Shown: positions 20,093 through 32,923, counted from the stretch's first letter. The stretch: 64,000 nucleotides of DNA from DASYQD01 sp963837455 (GCA_963837455.1 CAWINM010000002.1:372001-436000), one strand, 5' to 3'. The notes: a model not told the origin generated them from the sequence alone. Numbers and translations are program-made.

Positions 20093-20121
20093 AGCATACG
20101 TCTGAAGCTGGACAGTATCAA
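20093..20121 (-). promoter_or_regulatory. fur-katG promoter
   Basis: On the minus strand TTGATA (20121-20116), a 17-bp spacer, then TATGCT (20098-20093). The -10 box ends 6 nt before the fur ATG, so transcription should start at or next to the A of the ATG, giving a leaderless message. The fit to sigma70 consensus is good (4 of 6 or better in each box, ideal spacing). Confidence 0.6.
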
Positions 20122-20477
20122 GAATCTTTGTGCATCCAGTTTCTCTCGATGGCCGCTCCGTGGGTCCACACGTAGATCACGTGGACGTCGCTCCGTGCGG
20201 CCAGCCGGATGCTCGGGCGCATGGGGTCGGAGAAGGTGAGGGAGGTGGCGCCGAACGGCACCACGCCGCCGTGATGCGCCATCCCGGTGAGGATCGCGGT
20301 CATCGCGTGGTCGCGGATCCCGAAGTGGACGTTGCGTCCCGCGCACCCCACACCCCGCCAGCCGCCTCCTGGGTCGGCGGCGTCTGCCCGGCCTCCGGCA
20401 CCCCGGGGCTCAGGAAGTCACCCTTCCCCTGCATGTTGCGTGTGGACGGGTCGAGGTGCTGCTGCGAGCGAACGAGG

Positions 20478-20484
<7 letters not shown>
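20118..20484 (-). pseudogene. Transketolase fragment
   Basis: The ATG overlaps the pgi stop (ATGA). The first few residues (MTSFARS) are followed, in another frame, by an internal transketolase segment: LDPSTRNMQGKGDFLSP, EAGQTPPTQEAAGGVWG, then after another shift RNVHFGIRDHAMTAILTGMA, PFGATSLTFSDPMRPSIRLA and DVHVIYVWTH. Everything between the start and the DLDPST region (several hundred residues, including the thiamine-diphosphate site) is missing, as is everything after VYVFTH. The piece ends in unrelated codons before the fur promoter. Non-functional. Confidence 0.75.
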
Positions 20485-22129
<1,645 letters not shown>

Positions 22130-22133
<4 letters not shown>

Positions 22134-22801
22134 GGTCTGGCGGCCCCGGCACGATCCCACTCCGTCACCGTCACGCGCCGCGCGGCAAGGCAATCGAGCA
22201 CGTCCTTCCAGGAGGCGTCAAACGACTCGGTCCCCTCACGCTGGAGCCGCTCCGCCAGCAAACCAATGTCCACGCCGGCTTCCCCGAGCTCGGCGAGCAC
22301 CGATGCGGAGACCCCGCCATCGAGAGGCATCATCCCTCCCACCCGGCCGTGAGCGGCGAACGCGGCGAGGGTCTTCTCTGGCAGCGTGTTGAACAGATTG
22401 CGACGCTGGGCGCGGCCGCGCAGCTCCCCCGCCGCCCGTATGGTCCCTGCCGAATCGTTGGCCAGGAGGGGCGACACCTCCAGCGATACCCAGCCGTCGA
22501 CGCCGTCGGTGCGGTCGTGGACGGGGAGAAAGAGGTCGGCGGCGCGCGCCAGATCGTCGATCGCGAGCTCGAAGAACAGCGTCTCGTCCGACTTCCCCCT
22601 GGCAGCGTTCCGGCGAATGAAATCGTCGTACATGTCGCCACTCTTGATCGCGTGATCGAAGATGGTGGGGTTGGAGGTGAGGCCGGTCAGCGAGAGCTCG
22701 CTGATGTAGCGCTGCAAGGTGCCGTCGTCGAGGATGCCGCGGGTGATGTTGTCGAGCCAGAGGCTCTGTCCGAGATCGTGCAGTTGTCTTGTCGGATTCA
22801 T
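22130..22801 (-). pseudogene. tal: Transaldolase with an internal deletion
   Basis: The N-terminal part is a normal Tal: LHDLGQSLWLDNITRGIL, GLTSNPTIFDHAIKSGD, TDGVDGWVSLEVSPLLAND, ending at RGRAQRRNLF. The next residues, NTLPEKTLAAFAAHGRVGG, belong to the Tal C-terminus. About 145 residues are missing in frame, including the IKIPGT lysine that forms the Schiff base, so 223 residues remain of the usual 365 or so. It cannot be a working transaldolase. A high-GC3 coding segment (LPANDLVQDDLRDPLERELG) precedes the ATG in the same frame and was not identified. Confidence 0.8.
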
Positions 22802-22964
22802 CGCTTCTGCTCGCGAGTCGACGTAGCCGAGCTCGGTGCGCAGCGCCTCGAGAATAGCCCAGCAGCGGTCGCGGCTGTCGCTCCCGAGCTCGCGCTCGAG
22901 AGGGTCGCGGAGGTCGTCCTGCACGAGATCGTTGGCGGGCAGCGTGTTGTCTGGAAGAGGTGAT

Positions 22965-23287
22965 TCGCGACCACGTCGCGCAGACAGCCTGCCGTCTGGT
23001 AGAACGAGCCGCGCCCATTGACGCCGAAGTCCTCGGCCAGGCTCATCTGGGCGCTGGCCACGTAGTTGCGGTTCCAGATCGGCTCCAGGAACGAATTGGC
23101 GAAGCGGAAGTAGAGGATGTTCATGATCGCCTCCTTGCCCAGGAAGGGATCGATGCGGAAGATCGCATCCTCCGGAAAGACGGACAGCGCGACCCGGTTG
23201 AGCGCGCGCGCCGAGGCGAGGTCGCGGCCGAAAGGCTTTTCCACGATGACCCGCGCGTGCTCGGCGACACCCGCTGCTCCCAGGCCT
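22965..23287 (-). pseudogene. zwf: Glucose-6-phosphate dehydrogenase fragment
   Basis: Roughly 105 residues from the middle of Zwf: AGVAEHARVIVEKPFGRDLA, then ALSVFPEDAIFRIDPFLGKE with the conserved RIDHFLGKE motif (His replaced by Pro here), NILYFRFANSFLEPIWNRNY and FYQTAGCLRDVVANHLFQ. Both the coenzyme-binding N-terminus and the C-terminal domain are missing. Upstream it abuts a piece of pgm on the other strand; downstream (22802-22964) it joins an unidentified coding segment running into tal. The catalytic His substitution and the truncations make it inactive. Confidence 0.75.
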
Positions 23288-23361
23288 GGTGAGCGCCTAC
23301 TACACGGAGGTGCTCGCCCCCGCGGTCGCCGGGCAGCAGGTCGCCTTCGGCACCTCGGGTC
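23286..23361 (+). pseudogene. Phosphoglucomutase N-terminal fragment
   Basis: Twenty-five residues, LVSAYYTEVLAP and QQVAFGTSG, match the N-terminal region of alpha-D-glucose phosphoglucomutase, whose consensus is AYY...P..PAQRVAFGTSGHRG. The piece is squeezed between the zwf fragment and the stop codon of the ADOP gene; nothing before or after it continues the family. Short, so the identification rests on the FGTSG context. Confidence 0.5.
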
Positions 23362-25534
23362 AGCCCACCCAGAGCGCCCGCACGGGGTCGACGCGCGCCG
23401 CGCGCCGCGACGGCAGCCAGCACGCCAGCGCCGCGATCGCGCCGAGCAGCGCGGCGATCGAGAGATAGACGAGCGGGTCCCTCGCGCCGACGTCGAACAG
23501 CATCGTGTTCATCAGGCGCGTCAGCGCGAGCGCCGCCGCCAGGCCGATGCCGAGCCCGATGCCGGCCAGCGTCATGCCCTGGCCCAGCACCATCTTCTGG
23601 ACGTTGTCCGCCGAGGCGCCGAGCGCCATGCGGACGCCGATCTCGGCGTGGCGCTGCGCGACCGAGTACGCCATCACGCTGTAGACGCCAAGGCTGGCGA
23701 GCAGGAGCGCCAGGCCGGCGAAGGCCATCAGCAGGTTCATGGTCAGCCTGCGGTCGGCCATCATGCCGGTGACCAGCTTGTGGCCGAGCGGGCTCTCGTT
23801 GGGGAACAGCTGCTTCGCCATCGCCTCGTTGATGATGATCACCTGCTGGCTGGCCGGGCCGTCGCGTTCGTCGAAGTCGCGGCCGGCCACGATCGGGATG
23901 CCGAGCAGCGCGAAGCGGCCCGGGCTGATCAGGTGGCGGATCGCGAGGGGCCGCTCGGGCGCCGGTGGCCGCGGCCGGCCGATCACCGCGTAGGGCGATT
24001 GGCCGTTGTTGCCCGACAGCGGCGGGTTGTCGGAGAGCGCCACTTGCTTGGCGCCCGGGATCTGCTGGAGGCGGTGGTAGAGGCGGGAGTAGAAGTTGAC
24101 TGTCGACTCGCCGCGCCAGGGGTAGCGCTCAGCGGGGATGGCGATGAAGCCGACGAAGATGCCGTCGGAGCGGAAGCCGGGCTCGACGTCGCGGATCTTG
24201 ACGAAGCTCGAGACGAGCAGCCCGGTGGCCACCAGGAGCACGAACGACGCCGCGATCTCGGCGATCAGCAGCACGGCGCGGAAACGGTTGCGGCTCCGAT
24301 CGGCGGTCGAGCCGCGGCTCGAGTCTCCGACCGTCGCCGCGACGGAGCGCATCGGCGTGTTGAGCGCGGTGAGGATCCCGAGCGCGAGCCCGGTGACCAG
24401 CGCCACGCCGAGGGTGAAGGCGAGCACGGTCGGGTCGAGGCCGATCTCGTCGGCGCGGGGGATGACGTTGGCGCCGACGCGCGTCACGACGTGCAAGCTG
24501 GCCCACGCGAATGCCAGGCCGAGCGCCGCGCCGGCGAGCGCGAGGAGCACGCTCTCGGCGAGCAGCTGCGTCACGATGTGGGCTCTCCGCGCTCCGAGCG
24601 AGACCCGGATGCCGATTTCCTTGCGCCGCTTCGAGAAGCGCGCGAGCACGAGGTTCGCCACCTTGGCGCAGGCGATCAGCAGCACGGCGGCGACGGCGCC
24701 AAACAACGTGGCGTAGGTGCCGCGCTGGTCGCCGACCAGGTTGTCGAGCAGGAAGCCGGCGGTCACCGCCGACTTGGCGTCGACGTTCGAGTCGTGGGCC
24801 TGCGCGTAGCTCTTCTGGATGACGTCCAACTCGGCGCGCACCTGGGCGAGCCCGACTCCCGGCCTGAGGCGGGCGATGACGTTGAAGAAGAAGCCGCCGT
24901 CGTCGATTTGCTTGCGGTTGAGGAAGGGTGCCTCGAGCGGCCGCGCGGTGAAGAGCTGGGTCCGGCCGAGCGGGAAGCTCGACACGCTGGCGGGAAGCAC
25001 GCCGACGATGGCGTACGTCTTGCCATCGAGGGTGAGCGTCTTGCCGATGGCGTCGCGCTGGCCGCCGAAGTGCGAGCGCCAGAAGCCGTGCGAGAGGATC
25101 ACGACGGGCGGTCCGCCGGGCTTCTCCTCCTCGGCCACGAACGTCCGGCCCAGGATCGGCTCGACGCCGAGCAGCGGGAAGAAGTTTCCCGACACCATGA
25201 GGGCGAATGCCTGCTCAGGGTCGCCGAGGCCGGTGACCGTGTACGCGTTGAAGATCGACACGGCCACGTCGCTGAACACCTGCTGGCGCTCGCGCAGGAG
25301 CTCGAAGCGCGGCCAGGACAGGCCGGCCTGGACAATCCCCTGCTCGGGGGCCGAGGAGTTGATCTGGACGAGCCGCTCGGGATGCTCGTACGGCAGCGGC
25401 TGGAGGAAGATCGCCTCGACCAGGCTGAAGATGGCGGAGGTGGCGCCGATGCCGAGCGCGAGCGCGACGACCGCGACGGCGGTGAACCCGGGCGACTTCC
25501 TCAGCGAGCGGGAGGCGTAGCGGAGCGTCTTCAT
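23360..25534 (-). CDS. Second ADOP-type permease, missing a periplasmic segment
   Basis: A 724-residue ADOP permease: AVAVVALALGIGATSAIFSL, PLPYEHPERLVQI, AAVLLIACAKVANLVLARFS, KRRKEIGIRVSLGARRAHIV, and a C-terminal block MNLLMAFAGLALLLASLGVY, ending SRRAARVDPVRALWVG. Between SPLGHKLV and TGMMADRRLTMNLL about 75 residues present in the first copy (the IVGVVGDVHH...DPTVPAYQ segment) are absent, in frame. The membrane topology is kept, so it may still fold. The ATG at 25534 has AGGA upstream. Its stop abuts the pgm fragment. Confidence 0.88.
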   Translation of the reverse strand: MKTLRYASRSLRKSPGFTAVAVVALALGIGATSAIFSLVEAIFLQPLPYEHPERLVQINSSAPEQGIVQAGLSWPRFELLRERQQVFSDVAVSIFNAYTVTGLGDPEQAFALMVSGNFFPLLGVEPILGRTFVAEEEKPGGPPVVILSHGFWRSHFGGQRDAIGKTLTLDGKTYAIVGVLPASVSSFPLGRTQLFTARPLEAPFLNRKQIDDGGFFFNVIARLRPGVGLAQVRAELDVIQKSYAQAHDSNVDAKSAVTAGFLLDNLVGDQRGTYATLFGAVAAVLLIACAKVANLVLARFSKRRKEIGIRVSLGARRAHIVTQLLAESVLLALAGAALGLAFAWASLHVVTRVGANVIPRADEIGLDPTVLAFTLGVALVTGLALGILTALNTPMRSVAATVGDSSRGSTADRSRNRFRAVLLIAEIAASFVLLVATGLLVSSFVKIRDVEPGFRSDGIFVGFIAIPAERYPWRGESTVNFYSRLYHRLQQIPGAKQVALSDNPPLSGNNGQSPYAVIGRPRPPAPERPLAIRHLISPGRFALLGIPIVAGRDFDERDGPASQQVIIINEAMAKQLFPNESPLGHKLVTGMMADRRLTMNLLMAFAGLALLLASLGVYSVMAYSVAQRHAEIGVRMALGASADNVQKMVLGQGMTLAGIGLGIGLAAALALTRLMNTMLFDVGARDPLVYLSIAALLGAIAALACWLPSRRAARVDPVRALWVG

Positions 25535-25796
25535 GATCCGTCCTGTCGGCTCCTTCCGGCGAGGCGCGGCCGGCGTGCAGGGCACGGAACGCGGCGCGGT
25601 TCTACCGCGATTCTCTCCCAAGATACGAGCGGAGCGCCGATTGGTTGCTGCGGTCGCTAGGCCGGGGGTGCGGGGCCCCGGCGCCGCACCTCGTGCCGCT
25701 CACCGGTACCCTCTTCGCGGCAGCCGAGCTGGCGGGAACCGACCGCCACCCGAGCCGGGCCGACGCCCTTGACGCCGCCGCCGCCGCACTCCGGCT

Positions 25797-26045
25797 TCAC
25801 TTGACGCCCGCCGGCGCCCGGACGTTCTCGTACTCGTAGACCATCTCGCTGCTCCTCGCCTTGCCGCCGCGATACGCCGCGGTCTCCGTCGAGTAGATGT
25901 GGGTTGGAGTGTCGATCTCTCGACGGAGCGCATCCAACAGGACCTTGCAGCCCCCCTCGTCGGCGCGTGCCGGCAGGGCGCTCGACGAGAGCAGGATCCC
26001 CACGAGGGGGGCGATGGCGCAGCAGCACACGAGATGACGCTTCAT
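25797..26045 (-). CDS. Small secreted protein, shortened paralogue of the 5546 gene
   Basis: An 82-residue protein with a signal peptide (AIAPLVGILLSSSALPARA). Its ends match the 177-residue protein at 5546: CKVLLDALRREIDTPTHIY corresponds to CRPVFDALTKVVTTPSHSF, and VYEYENVRAP to RFEYANIRPP. The middle 95 or so residues are missing, joined in frame at SSEMVY. It follows the gene at 26060 by 14 nt, the same order as the 4730-5546 pair. Whether the short form is functional is unknown. Confidence 0.65.
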   Translation of the reverse strand: MKRHLVCCCAIAPLVGILLSSSALPARADEGGCKVLLDALRREIDTPTHIYSTETAAYRGGKARSSEMVYEYENVRAPAGVK

Positions 26046-26059
26046 GGTCGGGCCTCGGG

Positions 26060-26797
26060 CTAGCGAGTGAACTCCGGGGACGCCAGCACCTTCTTCGCCA
26101 CCGCGATGCAGACCCCTCGCGGGTCCTTCACGAACTGCGGCTGGATGAGTAGATAGTGTCCGCCCACCCGCACGAAGAACATGCGGTGCATGGTGGCGAA
26201 GAAGGCCTCGTCCCCGATGCCCGGCACCAGCTCGCCCCCCATCTGCGGGGTGGCGGTGAGCTTGCTGAACGCCATGGTCGCGGAGAGCGCCGGCGAGGAA
26301 CCGACGCCGAAGAGGAGGCGCTCGCCGCCCGGCCCTGGGCGAATGTCCGGGTCTTGCGCCTCGGCGTTGGCCCGCATTGCGGTCGCGAACTGGCCGATCA
26401 TCTTCGTGACCTGGGGATCGGCGGCTCCCGGAAGGCCCTGGAGCGCGGCGGCCTCGGGTTGCACGGAGGGATCGGGTACGCCGAAGTAGGAGCAGCTGTC
26501 CGCGGTCGACTCCACACGGGTGACCTTCGTCCCACTGATCGCCGAGGCGTCGTCCTGAGAGAGCAGGGCGCAGCCGGAGGATTCCGAGTGGTCCCCTGTT
26601 TCGGTTGGCTTGGTGACGCTCTGGGCGATGCGAGCGAGCGGACTGCTGCTCCCCTCGACGCGTGATTCCACCGCTCTGACGACGTGCCTGCCGACGAAGT
26701 AGATGCCGACCGCGCCGGCGATCCCCACGACGACGAGGAAGGCCAGGATCGAGACGATGACGGTGACTGCGGACGCGCCGCTGGCCCGGTTGCTCAT
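26060..26797 (-). CDS. Membrane-anchored hypothetical protein
   Basis: A 245-residue protein with one N-terminal transmembrane helix (VTVIVSILAFLVVVGIAGAV) and an extracytoplasmic domain: SSGCALLSQDDASAISGTKV, ADSCSYFGVPDPSVQP, and VPGIGDEAFFATMHRMFFVR. GGAGGAG precedes the ATG. The C.LLS...AI and GIGDEAF features recall the lipoprotein at 4730, while the membrane part recalls the zinc-ribbon protein at 6788. It forms a unit with the small secreted gene downstream. Function unknown. Confidence 0.7.
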   Translation of the reverse strand: MSNRASGASAVTVIVSILAFLVVVGIAGAVGIYFVGRHVVRAVESRVEGSSSPLARIAQSVTKPTETGDHSESSGCALLSQDDASAISGTKVTRVESTADSCSYFGVPDPSVQPEAAALQGLPGAADPQVTKMIGQFATAMRANAEAQDPDIRPGPGGERLLFGVGSSPALSATMAFSKLTATPQMGGELVPGIGDEAFFATMHRMFFVRVGGHYLLIQPQFVKDPRGVCIAVAKKVLASPEFTR

Positions 26798-27042
26798 GGT
26801 GACTCCTCCCAACAGGGAAGAACGGAAAGCGGCGCCGGCGGGATCACGCCGCGCCCGGCGAGGTGTTGCAGGCTTCCTGCGGTGGACGATTGACGACGGC
26901 CCTGTCAGGGGTGGCCCGGGCCTGCGACCAGGGGTCGATGCGCTCCATGCCGAGAGACGCCGTCGGCTAGAAGCGCTTCACGGACCGATCGGACGACCGC
27001 ATGGTACGTTGGGCCCACAACCAAGACTCGACCGGAGGTCTC

Positions 27043-28611
<1,569 letters not shown>

Positions 28612-28653
28612 TCGCGGTCCCGTCGCTGTCGAACCCGGGCGGGCGAGAGCCGG

Positions 28654-31137
28654 TCAGCAGCAGCCGTCGCCGGCGCAGCAGGCGTAGCCGGCTCGCTCCT
28701 CGCCCGGCTCGAGGATGGCGAAGAAGCGGTCGTACGGCGGTCGCGACAGCTTCGCCACGGTGTCGGTGCACACCTCGTAGGGCTCGTTGCGCGGGAACTG
28801 GTGTCCCTCCTCGTCGATGAAGGCCTTGCCGGGGCCCAGGTAGACGGCGCGGTGCCCCTTGAAGACGCAGCCCGCCGCCTTCTCGAGCTTCCAGGCGCGC
28901 ACCGTCAGCGAGTGGAAGGGGTAGCCCTCGACGTCCTTCCAGTAGCTGCGCGCGAGGATCTCGATGCCGTAGAAGCCGGCGCGCTCGAGGCCGGCGATGA
29001 GCTCCTCCTGGGTCAGCGCGCCCACCAGGCACTCGCCCCAGAGCTGCGGGTTGACCTTGAGGTGGGGCGGCACGGGTCGCTCGGAGACGATGTCGGAGAC
29101 CAGGATCCGACCGTGGTCCTTGAGCGCCCGCCACATCTCTTCGAACACGCGGGGCTTGTCGGGTGAGAGGTTGATCACGCAGTTGGAGGTGATCAGGTCG
29201 ACGGAGCGCGTCTCGACGGGGATGCGCTCGAGGAACCCCTCGCGAAACTCGACGGCGTCGTAGCCCAGGGCCGCCGCCACCTGCGCCTGGCTCTGGCGCG
29301 CCACCGCCAGCATGCGATCCGTCATGTCGACGCCGATGGCGCGCCCGGCCGGGCCGACCAACTTGGCGGCGATGAAGACGTCGATGCCGGCGCCGGAGCC
29401 GAGATCGAGGACGGTCTCTCCCGGGGCGATGCCTGCCGTCGCCATCGGTGAGCCGCAGCCGTAGAAGCGGTCGAGGACCTCCTGGGGGATGTGCGCGACG
29501 GCGGCCGCGTCGTAGCGGGTCGGGCAGCAGAGCTCGGTCTGCGGTGTCTCCGCCGCCGCGCCGTAGAGCTCGCGCACCTTGGCGCGGGGCTTGTCGACGT
29601 CGAACGACAGCACGCAGGTGGAGTGGAGGGTGAGCACCGCCTGCTCGGCGAGCGCGCCGTCGGCGGTGCCGCAGGCGAGCGCCCCCTCGCCCATGGCGTG
29701 CAGCACCAGCGGCGCGTCATAGCCCGAACGCAGGTTCTTGCGCGCGCGCTTCTCCTCGCCGAGCTCGGTCATCACCCGGCGCGTGAGCGCCAGCGTGATC
29801 GGGTGGTAGGGATCGAGCCCCTCGAAGTCCCCGCTGAAGCACCAGGCGTGCTCGAGGTCGCCGCCGCCGGTGAAGAAGCGGAAGGGATCGTCGGCGACGG
29901 CCGGGTTGTGGGCGAGGGTCGCGGCACGGAGTCGTCGCACCACGGGGGAGCGCTCGAGGACCTCCTCCAGGCTCTCGGTCAGCACGTTGCCGCAACACAG
30001 GGCCGGCTCGCCGGCGAGGGCGGCGGAGGGGAACACACGCCCGTCCGCGTAGACGCAGAGCGAGTCCCAGCCGGCGTTGCCGAGGTCGTGCTTGACGCCG
30101 GGCACACCGTTGACGCGCCGCTTGACTGCCTCGAGGTTGTCGAGGGTCGTCCCCTCGCTCTGTGCCGCGTCGACGGCGCGCAGCACCGCGGCCGCCAGTC
30201 GGTCGACGGCGGGAAAGAAGCCGTTGCCCGACAGCGCTGCACGACCGCGGCGGTGGCTCCACATGAGGTGCTGGCTGACCGCTCCGACCTGCCGCACGAG
30301 CCGCGGGATCTCCGCCAGCTCGTCGAGGTTGCGCTCCGTCGTGACCGTCGTGAGCGACACGTCGAAACCCATGCCGGTGAGCTCGGCGGCGCCGCGGAGC
30401 GCGGCGTGGAAGGTGCCTTCTCCCCGCACCGCATCGTTGGTGCCTGGCCGCGCTCCGTCGATCGAGACCTGGAATCGCACCTTGTCGCGGTGGAGAGTGG
30501 CCAGGGCCTCGCCGATACGGGCGCCTTGCACCGTGGCGTTGGTGAGAACGATCACCTCGAGCCCGAGCTCGCCGGTCGCTTTCCCGATGAGGTCGAAGAG
30601 GTCGCGGCGCAGGAAGGGCTCCCCACCGGTGACGTAGAGCCGTTCCAGCCCGAGCGTCGCGGCACTCTCGAGGATCCGCGCCAGCTCCGCTCCGGCGAGC
30701 CCGGCATCGCCGCCCGGGCCCGAGGAGACGAGGCAGTGGGTGCAGCTGAGGTTGCAGGCGTTGTTGATCTGCAGCCATAGCTCGCGCAGGCCGTTGGGGG
30801 TCACCAGCGCCGCGCGGCCCGGGTAGGGCGGCCGTGCGAACGGCTCGGCCGCCACCATGCCGGCGCGGCCGAGCGCCGCCACGAAATCGTGGACATGGAG
30901 CCATGCCTTTCCCGCCTCGAGCTGACGTTCGGCCGCATAGCGGGCGACGAGAGCCCCGAAGGGAAGCGCGGTTCCGGCCTTCTCTGCGTCGGTGAGCATG
31001 TCCACCAGCGCCGCGCCCGTCGTCTCCAGGGCAACCCAGTTGGGGGTCGCCGCGTCGACCGCATACGAAATGCCGTCGTGCTCGAAGGTGTGGAGGTCGG
31101 GCACGTGAAGGGGTGTGCGCTCAGCGATCTCGATCAT
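28654..31137 (-). CDS. PqqD-like / radical SAM / ArsM-type methyltransferase fusion
   Basis: An 827-residue three-part protein. Residues 10-95 resemble a PqqD-like peptide-binding domain (YAVDAATPNWVALETTGAAL). Radical SAM follows with the cluster motif CNLSCTHC (Cys128, 132, 135), YVTGGEPFLRRDL and a Cys-containing auxiliary region (GEPALCCGNV). From about 530 a methyltransferase begins: AKVRELYG, TELCCPTRYD, FYGCGSPM, VLDLGSGAGIDVFIAAKLVG, SNCVINLSPDKPRVFEEMWR. It ends YACCAGDGCC. The C-terminal part is close to ArsM-like arsenic methyltransferases of arsenosugar loci. The start has GGAG 7 nt upstream. Substrate unknown: arsenic compound or peptide. Confidence 0.8.
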   Translation of the reverse strand: MIEIAERTPLHVPDLHTFEHDGISYAVDAATPNWVALETTGAALVDMLTDAEKAGTALPFGALVARYAAERQLEAGKAWLHVHDFVAALGRAGMVAAEPFARPPYPGRAALVTPNGLRELWLQINNACNLSCTHCLVSSGPGGDAGLAGAELARILESAATLGLERLYVTGGEPFLRRDLFDLIGKATGELGLEVIVLTNATVQGARIGEALATLHRDKVRFQVSIDGARPGTNDAVRGEGTFHAALRGAAELTGMGFDVSLTTVTTERNLDELAEIPRLVRQVGAVSQHLMWSHRRGRAALSGNGFFPAVDRLAAAVLRAVDAAQSEGTTLDNLEAVKRRVNGVPGVKHDLGNAGWDSLCVYADGRVFPSAALAGEPALCCGNVLTESLEEVLERSPVVRRLRAATLAHNPAVADDPFRFFTGGGDLEHAWCFSGDFEGLDPYHPITLALTRRVMTELGEEKRARKNLRSGYDAPLVLHAMGEGALACGTADGALAEQAVLTLHSTCVLSFDVDKPRAKVRELYGAAAETPQTELCCPTRYDAAAVAHIPQEVLDRFYGCGSPMATAGIAPGETVLDLGSGAGIDVFIAAKLVGPAGRAIGVDMTDRMLAVARQSQAQVAAALGYDAVEFREGFLERIPVETRSVDLITSNCVINLSPDKPRVFEEMWRALKDHGRILVSDIVSERPVPPHLKVNPQLWGECLVGALTQEELIAGLERAGFYGIEILARSYWKDVEGYPFHSLTVRAWKLEKAAGCVFKGHRAVYLGPGKAFIDEEGHQFPRNEPYEVCTDTVAKLSRPPYDRFFAILEPGEERAGYACCAGDGCC

Positions 31138-31668
31138 TGCGGTTCTCCGTGCGGATTGTGAGCGAGGCGGGCGATCCACCGGGAGCCTCTACATGAGTGG
31201 CGCCAGCCGGCACGGTATTACATCGGATCCGACGACGGTTTGGGGCATGGGAGGCGCGGAGGACGTCGTCCCGGCGGGGCGGCCGACCGCGTGGTCCAGG
31301 CTGCGCTGCGCGGTCGCTCGGGAACGTCCTGCTGGTGCCCTTCCACGCGCAGCGCGGACGTGTAGGCCACCGCACCAACGGCGTGCAGCTGCAGCGGCTG
31401 CTGGACCGGCTGGACGGTGGATCTACGCCGAGCTCACTTCATCGGCAGGGGGGCCGAGAGTGGCGACTCTCCTCCGATGGCGGTGCCGCGAGGCAGCGCC
31501 CGCCTGTAATCGTCTGCGCCCTGGCGGCACTCACCCAGTCGAGGGCCATCCCATCTTGGAATGACACGGGCCCAAGGAGACCTCCGCTGCGCGAACCCAC
31601 GATCACCATCTACCTTGCCGCCTGGTGCCCTGACCGCCCGCCACGCCCGAAGGAGAGATGACACTGGC
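31138..31668. other. Divergent intergenic region with no recognised gene
   Basis: About 530 bases separate the radical SAM fusion gene (minus) and the phosphate transporter (plus). Several reading frames are open but none gives a recognisable protein or a good start. AAGGAGAG just before 31669 is the transporter ribosome site. Promoters for both genes should lie here; no clear -35/-10 pair was picked out. Confidence 0.35.
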
Positions 31669-32775
31669 ATGCCCGGCCCGTTGATGCCTCTCGTCGTCGC
31701 CGCCGCGCTCGCCCTTGCCTTCGCCAATGGAGCCAATGACAACTCCAAGGGTGTGGCGACCCTCATCGGCGCTGGGCGGCTGCCTCCGCGGGCCGCCATC
31801 GCCTACGCCACCATCATGACCTTCGTCGGCTCGGTGGCAGCGCTGTGGCTGGGCAAGGGGCTGCTCGCGCGGTTCTCGGGCCAAGGCATCGTCGGTCCCG
31901 GGCTCCTCGACCGCCCAGCCTTCGTGCTGGCGGTGGCCGCCGCTGCCGGCGCTACCGTGCTACTCGCCACACGGCTTGGGCTGCCGATCTCGACAACGCA
32001 TGCGCTGGTCGGGGGTCTCGCCGGGGTCGGCATGGTCTCCGGTACGCTCGACGTCCCAGCGCTCCTAGGCGCATTCTGTGCGCCGCTGTTGCTGTCACCC
32101 GTGCTGGCGCTGGCCGTAACGGCGGCCTCATACCCCGTGCTGCGCCGGCTGCGGCTGGCTTTCGGGATCTCCCACGAGAGTTGCTTCTGTCTGGCGGAGG
32201 ATTCACCACCTATCGGGGTCGGCGGGCTTGCCGTGAGGCGCCCTTCGCTGCTGCGCATCGTCCAGGCAGATCTGAGACGGTGCGCGGGGTACACCGGCTC
32301 CATCGCCGGGGTGTCGGCGCAGCGGCTCCTCGACGGTTGCCACGTGGTCACCGCCGGCGCGGTGAGCTTCGCTCGCGGCGCCAACGACACGCCGAAGATC
32401 GCCGCCCTGCTGCTGATCGCCTCCCCCCTCGGCTTGACGGGCGTACCCTCGGTGCTGCTGGTCGGTGGTGCGATCGCCCTCGGCGGGCTGCTGGCGGCAC
32501 GCCGGGTGGCGGCGACGATGGGCCACGGCATCACCAGCATGAACGACGGCCAGGCGTTCACCGCCAACTGGACGACTGCCACCCTCGTGCTGATCGCCTC
32601 GCGCTTCGGGCTGCCGGTCTCGACGACGCACGTGAGCGTCGGTTCGCTCTTCGGCATCGGAGCGCTGTGCGGCTCGGCGCGCTGGAAGACCATCGGCGCG
32701 ATCGTCAGCTCGTGGTTGGTGACCATGCCTATGGCCGCGCTGCTGGCGGCCGTCTGCTGGCTCCTCTTGCGGTGA
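31669..32775 (+). CDS. PiT-family inorganic phosphate transporter
   Basis: A 368-residue membrane protein with the paired signature of PiT transporters: FANGANDNSKGVATLIG near the N-terminus and FARGANDTPKIAALLL in the second half, each followed by a later STTH motif (LPISTTHALVGG; LPVSTTHVSVGSLFGIGALC), and SMNDGQAFTANWTTA. These carry metal-phosphate with H+ or Na+; arsenate is a known adventitious substrate of the family. The ATG is chosen for AAGGAGAG about 11 nt upstream and the helix that follows. Confidence 0.9.
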   Translation: MPGPLMPLVVAAALALAFANGANDNSKGVATLIGAGRLPPRAAIAYATIMTFVGSVAALWLGKGLLARFSGQGIVGPGLLDRPAFVLAVAAAAGATVLLATRLGLPISTTHALVGGLAGVGMVSGTLDVPALLGAFCAPLLLSPVLALAVTAASYPVLRRLRLAFGISHESCFCLAEDSPPIGVGGLAVRRPSLLRIVQADLRRCAGYTGSIAGVSAQRLLDGCHVVTAGAVSFARGANDTPKIAALLLIASPLGLTGVPSVLLVGGAIALGGLLAARRVAATMGHGITSMNDGQAFTANWTTATLVLIASRFGLPVSTTHVSVGSLFGIGALCGSARWKTIGAIVSSWLVTMPMAALLAAVCWLLLR

Positions 32776-32923
32776 CGTGACGGAGGTGGTCCGGGTTCGT
32801 GATTTCACCGTGACCCTGGTCTACGACTCGCAGAACCCTGCCGCGGGCAAGTCTCGCCGACGGGGGGTGCCACGGCCGCGAGACTCAGGAGCCGTCCGGC
32901 GTGCTCGGGCCCTTTGACGCTCG

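Noticed and set aside
22382..23775. Short inverted repeats at the tal, ADOP2 and katG-relic joins as a deletion mechanism
   Set aside because: 6-bp arms with loops up to 20 are expected by chance near most points in DNA this GC-rich.
23117..25660. 847-codon open frame on the plus strand
   Set aside because: Antisense to the ADOP permease, rich in Arg/Glu/His/Gly/Asp with no family pattern; a GC-driven shadow.
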